Virus record (IMG/VR): IMGVR_UViG_3300035670_000075
Coordinates: 1 to 64,000 of that record
Direction: 5' to 3' (one strand)
Source of the DNA: a virus
Length of the DNA: 64,000 nt
Shown: in pieces, positions 38,578-45,726 of the stretch
Layout: each line of letters begins with the position of its first letter
How positions within the stretch are numbered: position 1 is the stretch's first letter
Translations under genes and position numbers: made by a program
Notes under the pieces: generated by a model
Told to the model about the DNA's origin: nothing
Databases searched by the model: none
Seen by the model: only the letters and a program-made list of their open reading frames with translations

Positions 38578-38914
38578 GGGGACGACAAGGCTTCGACAGT
38601 GTGAGTGAGGTATGTCGTGCAGGTAGGTGAGAGTGTCACCTTAAAAAAACTCAAACCAGCAATCGCAAACGACGAACGCTACGCCGTAGCTGCTTAAGCT
38701 ACGCTGCATCGCGGCGGTGCTTGTATACCGCGAATCGCAGTCATTTACAAGATCGTCATGCCTGATGTCTGCGACGGCTTGATTAAATCGGCGGACTCTC
38801 CGCGCCTAAGCCTTTCGCTCGGCGTCGTCGCGGTAACCCAATAGAGCGAATAAACCTGTAGATCGGCATGGTGAAACATGCTGGACGTGGGTTCGATTCC
38901 CACCGTCTCCACCA
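38578..38914 (+). ncRNA. ssrA: tmRNA (transfer-messenger RNA)
   Basis: Complete one-piece tmRNA of 337 nt that rescues stalled ribosomes and adds a degradation tag. The 5' end ggggacg pairs with cgtctcc of the 3' end, which carries an encoded acca; the third pair is G.U, the alanine identity element. The T arm is gtggg-ttcgatt-cccac (38888-38904). The tag reading frame starts at gca 38665 and reads A N D E R Y A V A A stop (38665-38697), flanked upstream by the usual aatc. Genes on both sides are phage-type, so this looks phage-borne rather than the host copy at an attachment junction. The Ala-Asn-Asp and Tyr positions bound by SspB in E. coli are kept; the end is Val-Ala-Ala instead of Leu-Ala-Ala. 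Confidence 0.93.
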
Positions 38915-38938
38915 TGTTTATTTTTAACCCATATAAAA

Positions 38939-39133
38939 ATGCCTGAAGAAAAAGATAGGTACTGTTCGTTTTGTGGACAGCCTAGCGACATCGTGGATTT
39001 GCTTATCGCCGCGCCTGGAGAGCAGGCGTTTATCTGCAATGAGTGCGTGGTGTCATGTGTTGACCTAATCAATAAAGTTTACATCGAGAGACGCAATGGG
39101 AAACAGAACAAACGCAAAGAAGTTCAGAGCTAA
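38939..39133 (+). CDS. Free-standing ClpX-type zinc-binding domain, 64 aa
   Basis: Nearly the whole protein is the N-terminal zinc domain of ClpX: YCSFCGQPSDIVDLLIAAPG then FICNECVVSCVDLI, with Cys9, Cys12, Cys33 and Cys36 as ligands. In ClpX this domain dimerises and binds adaptors (SspB) and some substrates. The AAA+ motor that normally follows is absent; instead there is a short basic tail (RRNGKQNKRKEVQS). The gene starts 24 nt after the tmRNA CCA end without a clear SD, so it is probably expressed from the tmRNA transcript. It overlaps the next gene by 38 nt. Likely role (inference): compete for or redirect ClpXP adaptors and tagged substrates. Confidence 0.85.
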   Translation: MPEEKDRYCSFCGQPSDIVDLLIAAPGEQAFICNECVVSCVDLINKVYIERRNGKQNKRKEVQS

Positions 39134-39419
39134 TCTACGCCAACGCACGACTGAAGCACTCCTCCAACATTCAAAGCAGATGCTCGCGGGAGTAGCCGCC
39201 GAAACCAAAGAAGATGCGGCTATCAATACGCCGGTCGATACTGGTGAACTGCAAGAAGGATGGGATACTGAAGCTTCTGACAATGGGCTTACGCAGTCAA
39301 TTTTTAATGACACCCCGTATGCGAACGAGCGTGAGTTTGCGCCTGGCGGTGGCATGTTGCGCATGGCGACGTTGCCCGGCGTAATGGAAGATCGCGGAAA
39401 GAGGCACTGGAACAAATGA
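39096..39419 (+). CDS. HK97 gp10-like tail-completion/neck protein
   Basis: 107 aa. Pattern AKQM-AxVAAETKEDAAINTPVDTGEL followed by aromatic/basic beta segments matches the HK97-gp10 group, in which a helix, the PVDTGxL turn and a beta domain form the head-tail joining or tail-completion protein. It is on the plus strand, apart from the minus-strand head and tail genes, which is unusual. Start ATG 39096 lies inside the ClpX-like gene with gagag upstream. It couples to the DHFR gene by ATGA. Confidence 0.7.
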   Translation: MGNRTNAKKFRANLRQRTTEALLQHSKQMLAGVAAETKEDAAINTPVDTGELQEGWDTEASDNGLTQSIFNDTPYANEREFAPGGGMLRMATLPGVMEDRGKRHWNK

Positions 39420-39811
39420 ACACTTGTGTCAGTATCAATCTCATTGCCGCAGTAGGTAAGAGCGGACAAATTGGGCTTGACGGCGTGCTGCCTTGGTATG
39501 AACCGCGCGACTTGGCGTGGTTTCGCTGTATGACAATGAATAATATCGTTGTTGTTGGTTGGAGAACGGCGCAGAAGCTACCGTCGTTACCTGGGCGAGA
39601 GTTGATTGTATTTCAGCGTGGCGGGATGTCGATTGATGATATTATCCGGCACGCTAACGCCGCCAACAAAGATATTTTTGTGTGCGGTGGCGCTGCAACC
39701 TACAATGCTTGGATGAGTAAGATAGACAGGTTTTATATCAGCCGTATTGATTACGATGGTGAGGCTGACACATTTATGGACGTATCAATATCATGTCGTA
39801 CAGCCAGTTAA
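39416..39811 (+). CDS. Compact dihydrofolate reductase-like protein
   Basis: 131 aa; reduces dihydrofolate to tetrahydrofolate with NADPH for dTMP synthesis. Visible DHFR features: INLIAAVGKSGQIGLDGVLPW, the catalytic acidic residue in PRDLAWF (Asp32), the VVVGWRTAQ NADPH site, LPGREL, and the CGGAATYNAWM glycine loop (90-100). It is about 30 residues shorter than typical enzymes (about 160), missing most of the C-terminal hairpin, so activity is uncertain. It may have lost activity, or be a minimal phage form or a structural variant. ATGA coupling to the upstream gene; it overlaps the next gene by 19 nt. Confidence 0.8.
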   Translation: MNTCVSINLIAAVGKSGQIGLDGVLPWYEPRDLAWFRCMTMNNIVVVGWRTAQKLPSLPGRELIVFQRGGMSIDDIIRHANAANKDIFVCGGAATYNAWMSKIDRFYISRIDYDGEADTFMDVSISCRTAS

Positions 39812-40227
39812 AAAGAATAGCCGCTAAAGCGGTCAAAGTCGGACAGCAGTGGACTGATCCTGAAAAGCAATCTATCACCTTCATCCACACGCCGGTTGCC
39901 ACGCAAGCGGCGTATCGCCCAGGTCAGCGCTACACGCAACCTTCAGTGACTCCAACAGAATACCCTGAAGCCACTGGCTTTCTTGTGCGTGCTGAATTCA
40001 AGGAATCAGAGAACGGACATGATGTAATCGTCCACGGCTGGATGTTTACCAAAGAGATTGATAAGTTAGGTGACGTGATAGCCGAGATTGTCAGTTCGCA
40101 AGCAGGCATCGAGAAGCTGTGCCAAGGCGGTTCCGAGTGGACGGTGCAGACTGCTTACGGTTTATGCAAAGTGCGCGCCGTGGTGATGAATAACCCAATG
40201 GTTGTTTTTGAGTTGCGGGGTGTTTGA
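39793..40227 (+). CDS. Probable head-tail joining/tail terminator-like protein
   Basis: 144 aa, unrecognised family. It follows the gp10-like gene (with DHFR between), the position where siphophages encode the tail-terminator. Beta-rich; segments GQQWTDPEKQSITFIHTPVA, GFLVRAEFKES and WTVQTAYGLCKVRAVVMNNP. The role is inferred from neighbourhood only. ATG 39793 lies within the DHFR end. Its stop shares one base with the following small ORF. Confidence 0.5.
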   Translation: MSYSQLKRIAAKAVKVGQQWTDPEKQSITFIHTPVATQAAYRPGQRYTQPSVTPTEYPEATGFLVRAEFKESENGHDVIVHGWMFTKEIDKLGDVIAEIVSSQAGIEKLCQGGSEWTVQTAYGLCKVRAVVMNNPMVVFELRGV

Positions 40228-40370
40228 TGATGAAAGCATCAAGTTTATTACTGGCGTGCATGATTGGATTAGCGCCCATTGTCGGTGAGCGACAGAAGAA
40301 GGTGATAGGAAAGCATCATCGCGCAAGCAAGGATGTTAAGGCACGCCGTAAGCGGAGTAGACGTAGATAG
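40227..40370 (+). CDS. 47-aa basic peptide with N-terminal lipobox-like segment
   Basis: Starts in a TGATG overlap at 40227. It reads MMKASSLLLACMIGLAPIVG followed by an Arg/Lys-rich tail ending RRKRSRRR. LLAC resembles a lipoprotein signal-peptidase box, but the hydrophobic stretch is short; a single membrane-inserting segment is equally possible. Small, basic and partly membrane-seeking, it could be a spanin-like or inhibitor peptide. It ends 10 nt before a strong terminator. Confidence 0.5.
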   Translation: MMKASSLLLACMIGLAPIVGERQKKVIGKHHRASKDVKARRKRSRRR

Positions 40371-40379
40371 TTTTAACCC

Positions 40380-40428
40380 ACACAAAAAAGCCCGCCATGC
40401 GTTTATTGCGTGGCGGGCTTTTTTGTGT
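40380..40428. terminator. Bidirectional terminator, 18-bp stem
   Basis: acacaaaaaagcccgcca (40380-40397) and tggcgggcttttttgtgt (40411-40428) are perfect complements around a 13-nt loop, with A and T runs on both flanks. It serves the plus-strand island ending at 40370 and the convergent minus-strand gene ending at 40436. Confidence 0.9.
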
Positions 40429-40435
40429 GTCACGA

Positions 40436-40744
40436 TCATCTATTGTAAGTATAAATAACCTTATCGCCTTGCATTACAATATCGGCTGACGCCAATGTGT
40501 TCATTGCGAACCCGCAATTACAGCAATATATTGCGGGTTTATAAAAGCCTTCTCCGCTAATATTCCAACCAATGTATTCACCAGGATTTCCGCATGAGCA
40601 GCACTTCCTTATGACCAATGGGATATTACGAAAGTCCAAACTTGCATCCAAATCAAAAACAGTAGGCTCATTTGATTCATGGCTACCAATTAAGCCTCTC
40701 AAAATTGATTCTGCTTGTTCTGCGCTTTTTATTTCATGTAGCAT
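40436..40744 (-). CDS. Zinc-ribbon-like protein, 102 aa
   Basis: Two Cys pairs (RKCCSCGNPGE and YCCNCGFAMN) form a zinc-ribbon-like knot around a Trp/Gly-rich insert. A good SD (agagg five nt before ATG 40744) and 23-nt spacing after the FtsK-like gene mark it as the last gene of that module. It could bind DNA or contact the ATPase. Unassigned. Confidence 0.6.
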   Translation of the reverse strand: MLHEIKSAEQAESILRGLIGSHESNEPTVFDLDASLDFRNIPLVIRKCCSCGNPGEYIGWNISGEGFYKPAIYCCNCGFAMNTLASADIVMQGDKVIYTYNR

Positions 40745-40767
40745 ACCGACCTCTAATGTTGATTTTT

Positions 40768-42171
40768 TTAACGCGCAGCCAGCACAAACGCTTCGTCTGC
40801 GCCGAATCTGCTTAGCGGTACATCTGGAATTTCCTCAATAACACGCTTATTCCACAGTTTATAGTCGGCACTACCATACTGCTGCTTTGCTTTTATAACC
40901 GCATCTGATACCTGCTTATTACTCACATACGGCGTTTGCAATGTCAGCGCGCTTGCGCCGTAAACAAATATGCACTCGCCTTTTTGCGATAGCTTCTGCG
41001 CCCCCGACATGCCAAGAATGGTTTGACTGGCATTGTGGTCTGGAACGCGGAATGCGATACGCGCATCAAAGTTGTTACGCATCGCGGTATCAATAATCTG
41101 CGCGTCAGGCGACTGCGTTGCGACCATCGGCAGGATGCCAGCGCTTCGTCGCAGCGATACCAAACGAAAGAAAAGTGCTTGGCATTCTTTAATGATGGGC
41201 TTTTCTTCTTCAGTCAGCATCTTACTGCGCGTCAACATCGATAACTCATCAATAACCACCATGATAAACGGGAATGGCAGCGGCTTACCATCCTCAACGT
41301 AGTTGTCGAGTTTCTTTTTGCCGCGCGCTTGCAGTTCAATTTGCCGCCTATCGCCCTCAGCATCAAGCCACTGCAAAATCTCGTAGGCAGACTGCAAATC
41401 TTTGGCGATTGGCGCTAACAGGTGCGGCATGTCATCGTAAAAACCAAGCTCTGCACCATTCTTCAGGTCGATGCCGACCATGCGGAAAACGTTCGGTTTG
41501 TTATTACTGACCCATTGCACGATTGCACTGTTGAGGAAGTTTGACTTACCCCAACCCTTAGTTCCAGCAGCCAAATAAGATGCGTCACGACCGACGTAAA
41601 TCTTTTTACCTTCAGCACTTTCGCCGAGGTAGATATTTAGCGGGTGTGGATCAGGATTTTGGTATTCAGCGTGGGCGGAAACTTCATTTGCTGCTGACTG
41701 CTCAACAACCTGCGCCACCTTTTCTTGTACAACCGCAACAGGCATCTGCTCACTTCTTTGTTGCATCTTCTTCAGTGCCGCCAAAGCCTGCTGATACCTC
41801 GCGCTAACAGATTTGAGTTCGCCAGAAAGATGCTCGACTTGTGCGACGTACTTACGCTCAGCCTCGTTGCGCGCCGCTGCAATATCAGCGGCGCGAGACT
41901 TCTTCAGCGCATCGAGTGCGCTTGAAGTCACCTTCAGTTGGCGCGTGACCGACTTGAAATCGGCTTCTAATTTATCGTAAGCCAGTCTCAGGTCGGCAAA
42001 GCGGCTTTTAATCGCGTCAATCTTGCCTATCAGTTTGGTTTTCTCGCCATTCTTCCACTGACGCCACCGGGCGTCGTAGCGCTTCCATAGTTCTTTGTGA
42101 GCTATCAACGCTCCCCACATCGCCGTGGGGACGATAAAGAACGCTGCCAGTGTCCAGTTTGGATCAAGCAT
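40768..42171 (-). CDS. FtsK/SpoIIIE-like DNA-translocase ATPase
   Basis: 467 aa. N-terminal hydrophobic helix (AAFFIVPTAMWGALIAHK), coiled coil at about 40-150, then a P-loop domain: Walker A AAGTKGWGKSN near 203-211, Walker B FIMVVIDELSML near 305, and the VATQSPDAQIIDTAMRNN segment typical of FtsK/TcpA-type motors. It pumps DNA or couples it to a membrane channel. The gamma DNA-sorting domain of FtsK is absent. It is encoded directly after a large membrane protein (8-nt overlap) and two genes after a wall hydrolase, giving a module like conjugation or envelope-crossing systems within a phage genome. Confidence 0.85.
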   Translation of the reverse strand: MLDPNWTLAAFFIVPTAMWGALIAHKELWKRYDARWRQWKNGEKTKLIGKIDAIKSRFADLRLAYDKLEADFKSVTRQLKVTSSALDALKKSRAADIAAARNEAERKYVAQVEHLSGELKSVSARYQQALAALKKMQQRSEQMPVAVVQEKVAQVVEQSAANEVSAHAEYQNPDPHPLNIYLGESAEGKKIYVGRDASYLAAGTKGWGKSNFLNSAIVQWVSNNKPNVFRMVGIDLKNGAELGFYDDMPHLLAPIAKDLQSAYEILQWLDAEGDRRQIELQARGKKKLDNYVEDGKPLPFPFIMVVIDELSMLTRSKMLTEEEKPIIKECQALFFRLVSLRRSAGILPMVATQSPDAQIIDTAMRNNFDARIAFRVPDHNASQTILGMSGAQKLSQKGECIFVYGASALTLQTPYVSNKQVSDAVIKAKQQYGSADYKLWNKRVIEEIPDVPLSRFGADEAFVLAAR

Positions 42172-43948
42172 TTGCTGCTCCTTCGAGTTTGAAATTAGCC
42201 CACATTCCTGAGTCTATTTCCGGTTGGATTTTTTTAGTTCCGTAGCGCGATATATGCCCGTCATTGCATTTGAATGCTTCTTGAGCAGTTGACGCTTTTT
42301 CGCCCAACACAACCATCCGGTAACGAAACTTGCACGTCCAGTCATTACAATTTTCAATGACACGTCCATTTTCGTCTAAACCAGGATGCCCAAACCCTTT
42401 TCCAGTCACTTCATCCCACGACTGACTTAGCTTGGCGATTTCATCAGAAACCGATGCGGTTTCATGTGCCGATTCAACAACGCCAGCAGGCATTGCAAAA
42501 TCACGTTGCGATGCACGGCTTAAAAAATCAATCACGTCAGCTTTCTGCTGGACTGGTTCAACATCTCCAAAACTAACGGCAACAGCCGTAGCGCCCTGGA
42601 CTGGGTATTGAACCACTGCGTCATGACTTCCACCGTAGGCTGTTACACCAGCACTGGCAACCACTGGTGAAGATGTGGCGCTGAATCCGCCGCCGAACAC
42701 GCTGCCTTGTGCGCTTGGTTGCTCTTTGGCGGGTTCTTTTCTGGTGGTTGGGCGTGGCGGTACGGGGTCGTTATCGCCATCATCATCGCCAATACTTGCC
42801 AATTTGTCTCTGGCTTTTTCAATTTGCCGAGAGAAAAATCTTTTTGCCGCGCCAGGCAGAATAGATGCTTCATTATCTGCAACCTCGTCAATAATAGTGC
42901 CGTCATCATCTCGCAAAAATCTTAACTGCCCCTTATACATGACATGCAGCGCCCATAAAATAGCGAAACTCGCCGTCATAGCCAATAGCGTAGAGACTCT
43001 TTCAGGTGACGTTCCTACCAACTCGCCAATGCGATGTATCGCAGGCATATAAACATCGCCACCTGCGCTCCCGCTTTTAATTACAGACTGGTCGTATTCT
43101 CTCTGCGCAATAACAACCGCCTGCTCTGCCGCGTTCAACTGCTGAGCATACTGATGGTACATTGAATACTTACCAAGTTCAGCCTGTAATTGAGCTATCA
43201 GCGGTGAGGTTGTTTCTGCTGGCTTTGATTGCTTAATTCTGTTCCAGTCGTCGCATACAGCCTTCGCTGCTGATTTCATCAACCCATAGGACGTTGTTTT
43301 AGGCGTACATGATTGGTCGGTGATTTGTCCTCTGGTAAACTCGGCGTTGTATTGAGCATTCCAAAATTCGGCAACCTGCTTATTGTAAACGATCATCTTG
43401 CTTTCATTTGCAGCGTTAAGACGCTCGCGTTCAGCATCTATTTGAGCTTGTATGCTGCTGTACTTGGATACGTTTTCAGATAACTCAGATTCGCTGAATT
43501 TCCCGCCAGCACCAACTTTACTCAGTTCATTAACTGGAACTCCCGCTATTCTTGCCATTTGATTTTTTGCGGCATCCAAGTTTGAGCTTGAAGCGGTAAC
43601 ACCGGCAGAGCTTACGATGCTTTTAACCCTGTAGTCATTGAATACATCGGTGAAAAATGATGTCATCGAGAACATGGTAATAACAAGCGTAAGCCCATTC
43701 ACAATGCGCGCGCTATTGGCAAGTCCATGATCCCCGATTTCAAGCGCAATAATTTCAGTTGCAATTAGCATTCTTCTGATGTAAACCAGCCCAATTGCAA
43801 AGCCAATGAGGATTGCTTGCGTGAGTTCATCATCTGACATGCGCGCCCATGTGTACGCTTCAGCAGCGAATACCAAGATCAGCATCCCCCATATGGCTGT
43901 GCTGTAGTTTGCGGCTATATCAGTTCTCTGTCTGTTGGTAACTGCCAT
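42164..43948 (-). CDS. Membrane protein of the FtsK-like module, 594 aa
   Basis: Unrecognised. About three hydrophobic segments in the first 125 residues (AIWGMLILVFAAEAYTW, ILIGFAIGLVYIRRMLI, IVNGLTLVITMFSMTS) and one near 340 (MTASFAILWALHVMYKG), separated by a long periplasmic-type coiled region. The C-terminal region after 380 is cytoplasmic-type, Pro/Ser-rich and low-complexity, then ends in a Cys-containing globular tail (NDWTCKFRYRMVV, FKCNDGHISRYG). Its stop overlaps FtsK by 8 nt, and its start shares one base with the transglycosylase stop. It probably forms the envelope platform for the ATPase (inference). Confidence 0.65.
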   Translation of the reverse strand: MAVTNRQRTDIAANYSTAIWGMLILVFAAEAYTWARMSDDELTQAILIGFAIGLVYIRRMLIATEIIALEIGDHGLANSARIVNGLTLVITMFSMTSFFTDVFNDYRVKSIVSSAGVTASSSNLDAAKNQMARIAGVPVNELSKVGAGGKFSESELSENVSKYSSIQAQIDAERERLNAANESKMIVYNKQVAEFWNAQYNAEFTRGQITDQSCTPKTTSYGLMKSAAKAVCDDWNRIKQSKPAETTSPLIAQLQAELGKYSMYHQYAQQLNAAEQAVVIAQREYDQSVIKSGSAGGDVYMPAIHRIGELVGTSPERVSTLLAMTASFAILWALHVMYKGQLRFLRDDDGTIIDEVADNEASILPGAAKRFFSRQIEKARDKLASIGDDDGDNDPVPPRPTTRKEPAKEQPSAQGSVFGGGFSATSSPVVASAGVTAYGGSHDAVVQYPVQGATAVAVSFGDVEPVQQKADVIDFLSRASQRDFAMPAGVVESAHETASVSDEIAKLSQSWDEVTGKGFGHPGLDENGRVIENCNDWTCKFRYRMVVLGEKASTAQEAFKCNDGHISRYGTKKIQPEIDSGMWANFKLEGAANA

Positions 43949-45048
43949 CACACTTCTCCTGTTTTGATTAATGGTTCTATGTCAGCGTAAACTTGTTGTG
44001 ACTTAATAAATGACGCAAACTTGTTTGCTGCGTTTACGGTATTAAACTCAACGTGAATATGACCTCCTGTTGAGCCTTTTGATGATTGCTTATACTCATC
44101 AATTACATCAAAATCTTTATCTTTCATCCCGGCAGATAACAGCCATCCATTAATTTTGCTTGCATAGTTGGCGCTCTTGTCGTGCTCAGAGATTATGAAA
44201 TCCAAAGCCAATCCATCCGTATGCAGGCTTTCTGGTTTTTTATTTTTGTGCCACGCATCATTGAGCGACGTAAACCTAATAAAAGAGCTATCAACATCGG
44301 CTTTCTGAATCATTCCAGCTAAAATCCAGATAGCCTCATGGCTATCTCCGCCTTCAACAGCCTGCCCGTATCGACCTCCTTTGATCACTAGCTCGCTTTT
44401 TTGATACTGCCTAAAATCTGAGGTTATATTTGCAACGTAGGCTCTTGTTTCTTTGAATGGAGGAATCGTGTTTTGGTACTTGCGCACGTTACCTTGTCCG
44501 GCGTTATATGCCGCCAAAGCCAAATCAACAGAGCCAAACATTTTCAGTAACTTGGCGAGATAAGATGCTCCGCAATCTAAATTTTTATCTATGTCGAAAA
44601 TGTATTCTTGCTCAAGACCGCATTCACCGCTTGCAGTAGCAGGCATCAACTGAGTTAAGCCTGAAGCACCTTTTGGTGAGCTAATGTTTTCAATCCATAC
44701 CGATTCCTTCGTTATAAGCGAACGAAACAAATACTTGTCAATGCCGTGGCTATCAGCATAGCAATCTGCTTTATTGCGCTTTCCTTCCACTTCGGCGCAA
44801 TTGCCAGTAATGGGCTTGTTATTTAACAAAAAATCAAACGACAACTCCTGTTTGGCAATGCTTGCAGAAGCACTTCTAATATAAAAATCAAAGCCTGGAA
44901 TACTCGGCATCTTGAGGAAATCGAAAGCCACCATGACAGCTATGATGCATAGTGCTGGCGCAATGTTGTACCGTAACGGATACCTGTCATTCCAAAAAAC
45001 CTTAACCACGATTAAGGTGATAATTACTCCAAATATAGACTCGTTCAT
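43948..45048 (-). CDS. Membrane-anchored lytic transglycosylase with peptidase domain
   Basis: 366 aa. Two N-terminal hydrophobic helices (residues 3-18 and 29-45). SLT lytic transglycosylase domain at about 100-215: catalytic Glu115 (ITKESVW), GASGLTQLMPATA at 127-139 and ALAAYNAGQGNV at 177-188. C-terminal peptidase of the LAS/M15 type with zinc ligands His276, Asp283 (HTDGLALDF) and His330/332 (GGHIHVEF). It cuts both glycan and peptide parts of peptidoglycan. As first gene of the membrane-protein/FtsK operon it probably opens the wall for an envelope-spanning machine; it could also aid DNA entry or lysis. Confidence 0.85.
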   Translation of the reverse strand: MNESIFGVIITLIVVKVFWNDRYPLRYNIAPALCIIAVMVAFDFLKMPSIPGFDFYIRSASASIAKQELSFDFLLNNKPITGNCAEVEGKRNKADCYADSHGIDKYLFRSLITKESVWIENISSPKGASGLTQLMPATASGECGLEQEYIFDIDKNLDCGASYLAKLLKMFGSVDLALAAYNAGQGNVRKYQNTIPPFKETRAYVANITSDFRQYQKSELVIKGGRYGQAVEGGDSHEAIWILAGMIQKADVDSSFIRFTSLNDAWHKNKKPESLHTDGLALDFIISEHDKSANYASKINGWLLSAGMKDKDFDVIDEYKQSSKGSTGGHIHVEFNTVNAANKFASFIKSQQVYADIEPLIKTGEV

Positions 45049-45068
45049 TGTTTGATTCTTCTATGTGA

Positions 45069-45143
45069 TTGATATATGATTTGCACATATACTCGTATAC
45101 CAAATACTATATCATAACGATATATGATGCAAGCATATATGCG
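45069..45143. promoter_or_regulatory. Operator array between divergent genes
   Basis: Direct repeats of gatatatgat followed by gc-containing catata: 45071-45091 and 45119-45140, 48 bp apart. The second is followed by the perfect palindrome gcatatatgc (45133-45142), and atatc-n5-gatat lies between them. A candidate rightward promoter TTGCAC (45081-45086)-18-TACTAT (45105-45110) has its -35 in the first repeat, with the second repeat just downstream. This fits autoregulation by the RHH protein at 45179 of its own gene and the divergent wall-hydrolase/FtsK operon. Confidence 0.65.
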
Positions 45144-45178
45144 TCACATATCGCCAAACGCGACACAAAGGATATACA

Positions 45179-45553
45179 ATGGCTGCGCAAGCTAAACTTA
45201 CTGATGAGTTAAATCGTGATGAATGCCTCGGTGATGAGGTATTCATGGGGAGAGTTATCGCTGTGGCGGAAGGAAAACCGAAAGTAAAGCAGCTATCAGT
45301 GCCGGGTGTTCTTTTTGATGAATGCCAAGAATCGTCGAGAGCGCTTGGACTGCCGTTTAATGAGTGGATCGTTCAAGCCATGCGTGACAAGCTTGCGCGT
45401 GAGCGCGGCGTATCTTTATTGACGGAACCCGATATAAAACTGATAGAGGAAACGGCGCGCAGAATGGCTGAGCAAGTCGGTGATGTAGTTGCGGAAAGAA
45501 CCGCTGGTCAGTACGGAATGCTGATCGAGCTATGCAGGAATGGAAAAGACTAA
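45179..45553 (+). CDS. Ribbon-helix-helix-like regulator, 124 aa
   Basis: Residues 38-75 (KQLSVPGVLFDECQESSRAL then PFNEWIVQAMRDKLAR) match the beta-strand/helix/helix pattern of Arc/MetJ-type repressors: a strand for DNA contact, helix A, the G-x-(S/P) turn and a WI-x-x-A helix B. The C-terminal 45 residues form an extra helical domain. It is divergently encoded from the transglycosylase/FtsK operon across a repeat-rich operator region, so it is a probable repressor of both. SD aaagg before ATG 45179. Confidence 0.65.
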   Translation: MAAQAKLTDELNRDECLGDEVFMGRVIAVAEGKPKVKQLSVPGVLFDECQESSRALGLPFNEWIVQAMRDKLARERGVSLLTEPDIKLIEETARRMAEQVGDVVAERTAGQYGMLIELCRNGKD

Positions 45554-45585
45554 AAAAAACGCCGCCATAAAAAAATCAGACGGCG
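45552..45585 (-). terminator. Terminator of the tail tube transcript (minus)
   Basis: Read on the minus strand, CGCCG (45585-45581) pairs with CGGCG (45064-type position 45064 not involved; arm 45560-45564) across an AT-rich loop, followed by eight T residues (45559-45552). A second hairpin with 10-bp arms lies just upstream at 45603-45612/45625-45634. Together they would stop leftward transcription before the regulator gene. Confidence 0.6.
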
Positions 45586-45602
45586 CGAAGCGAGAAAAGA
45601 AA

Positions 45603-45634
45603 AGCAGTGCATAGCCTCCATGCCATGCACTGCT
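45603..45634. other. 10-bp perfect hairpin behind tail tube gene
   Basis: agcagtgcat (45603-45612) and atgcactgct (45625-45634) are complementary around a 12-nt loop. No T tract follows directly on either strand. It probably contributes to 3'-end stability or to termination with the adjacent stem at 45560-45585. Confidence 0.6.
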
Positions 45635-45639
45635 GATAC

Positions 45640-45711
45640 CTATAAGAACTCCATTTGAGCGCCATTCAGCCAGCGCACATCTTCGCCTGAAATCCATTGG
45701 CTAGGGTTCAT
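45640..45711 (-). CDS. Candidate 23-aa peptide with WLNGAQM motif
   Basis: Reading minus from ATG 45711: MNPSQWISGEDVRWLNGAQM then EFL. It starts 15 nt after the tail tube stop and ends at the hairpins, so it lies in the same transcript. WLNGAQM resembles WLSGEQM in the fibre-like protein at 8518. No good SD is visible. It may be a real short virion-associated peptide or a remnant of a C-terminal domain. Confidence 0.35.
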   Translation of the reverse strand: MNPSQWISGEDVRWLNGAQMEFL

Positions 45712-45726
45712 GCTGGCTGTATTGAT

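Noticed and set aside
38578-38914. tmRNA as a prophage attachment site (host ssrA at the element border)
   Set aside because: Phage-type genes continue on both sides and no second copy of the ssrA 3' end is seen in the window, so a border is unlikely here. An attachment role elsewhere cannot be excluded.
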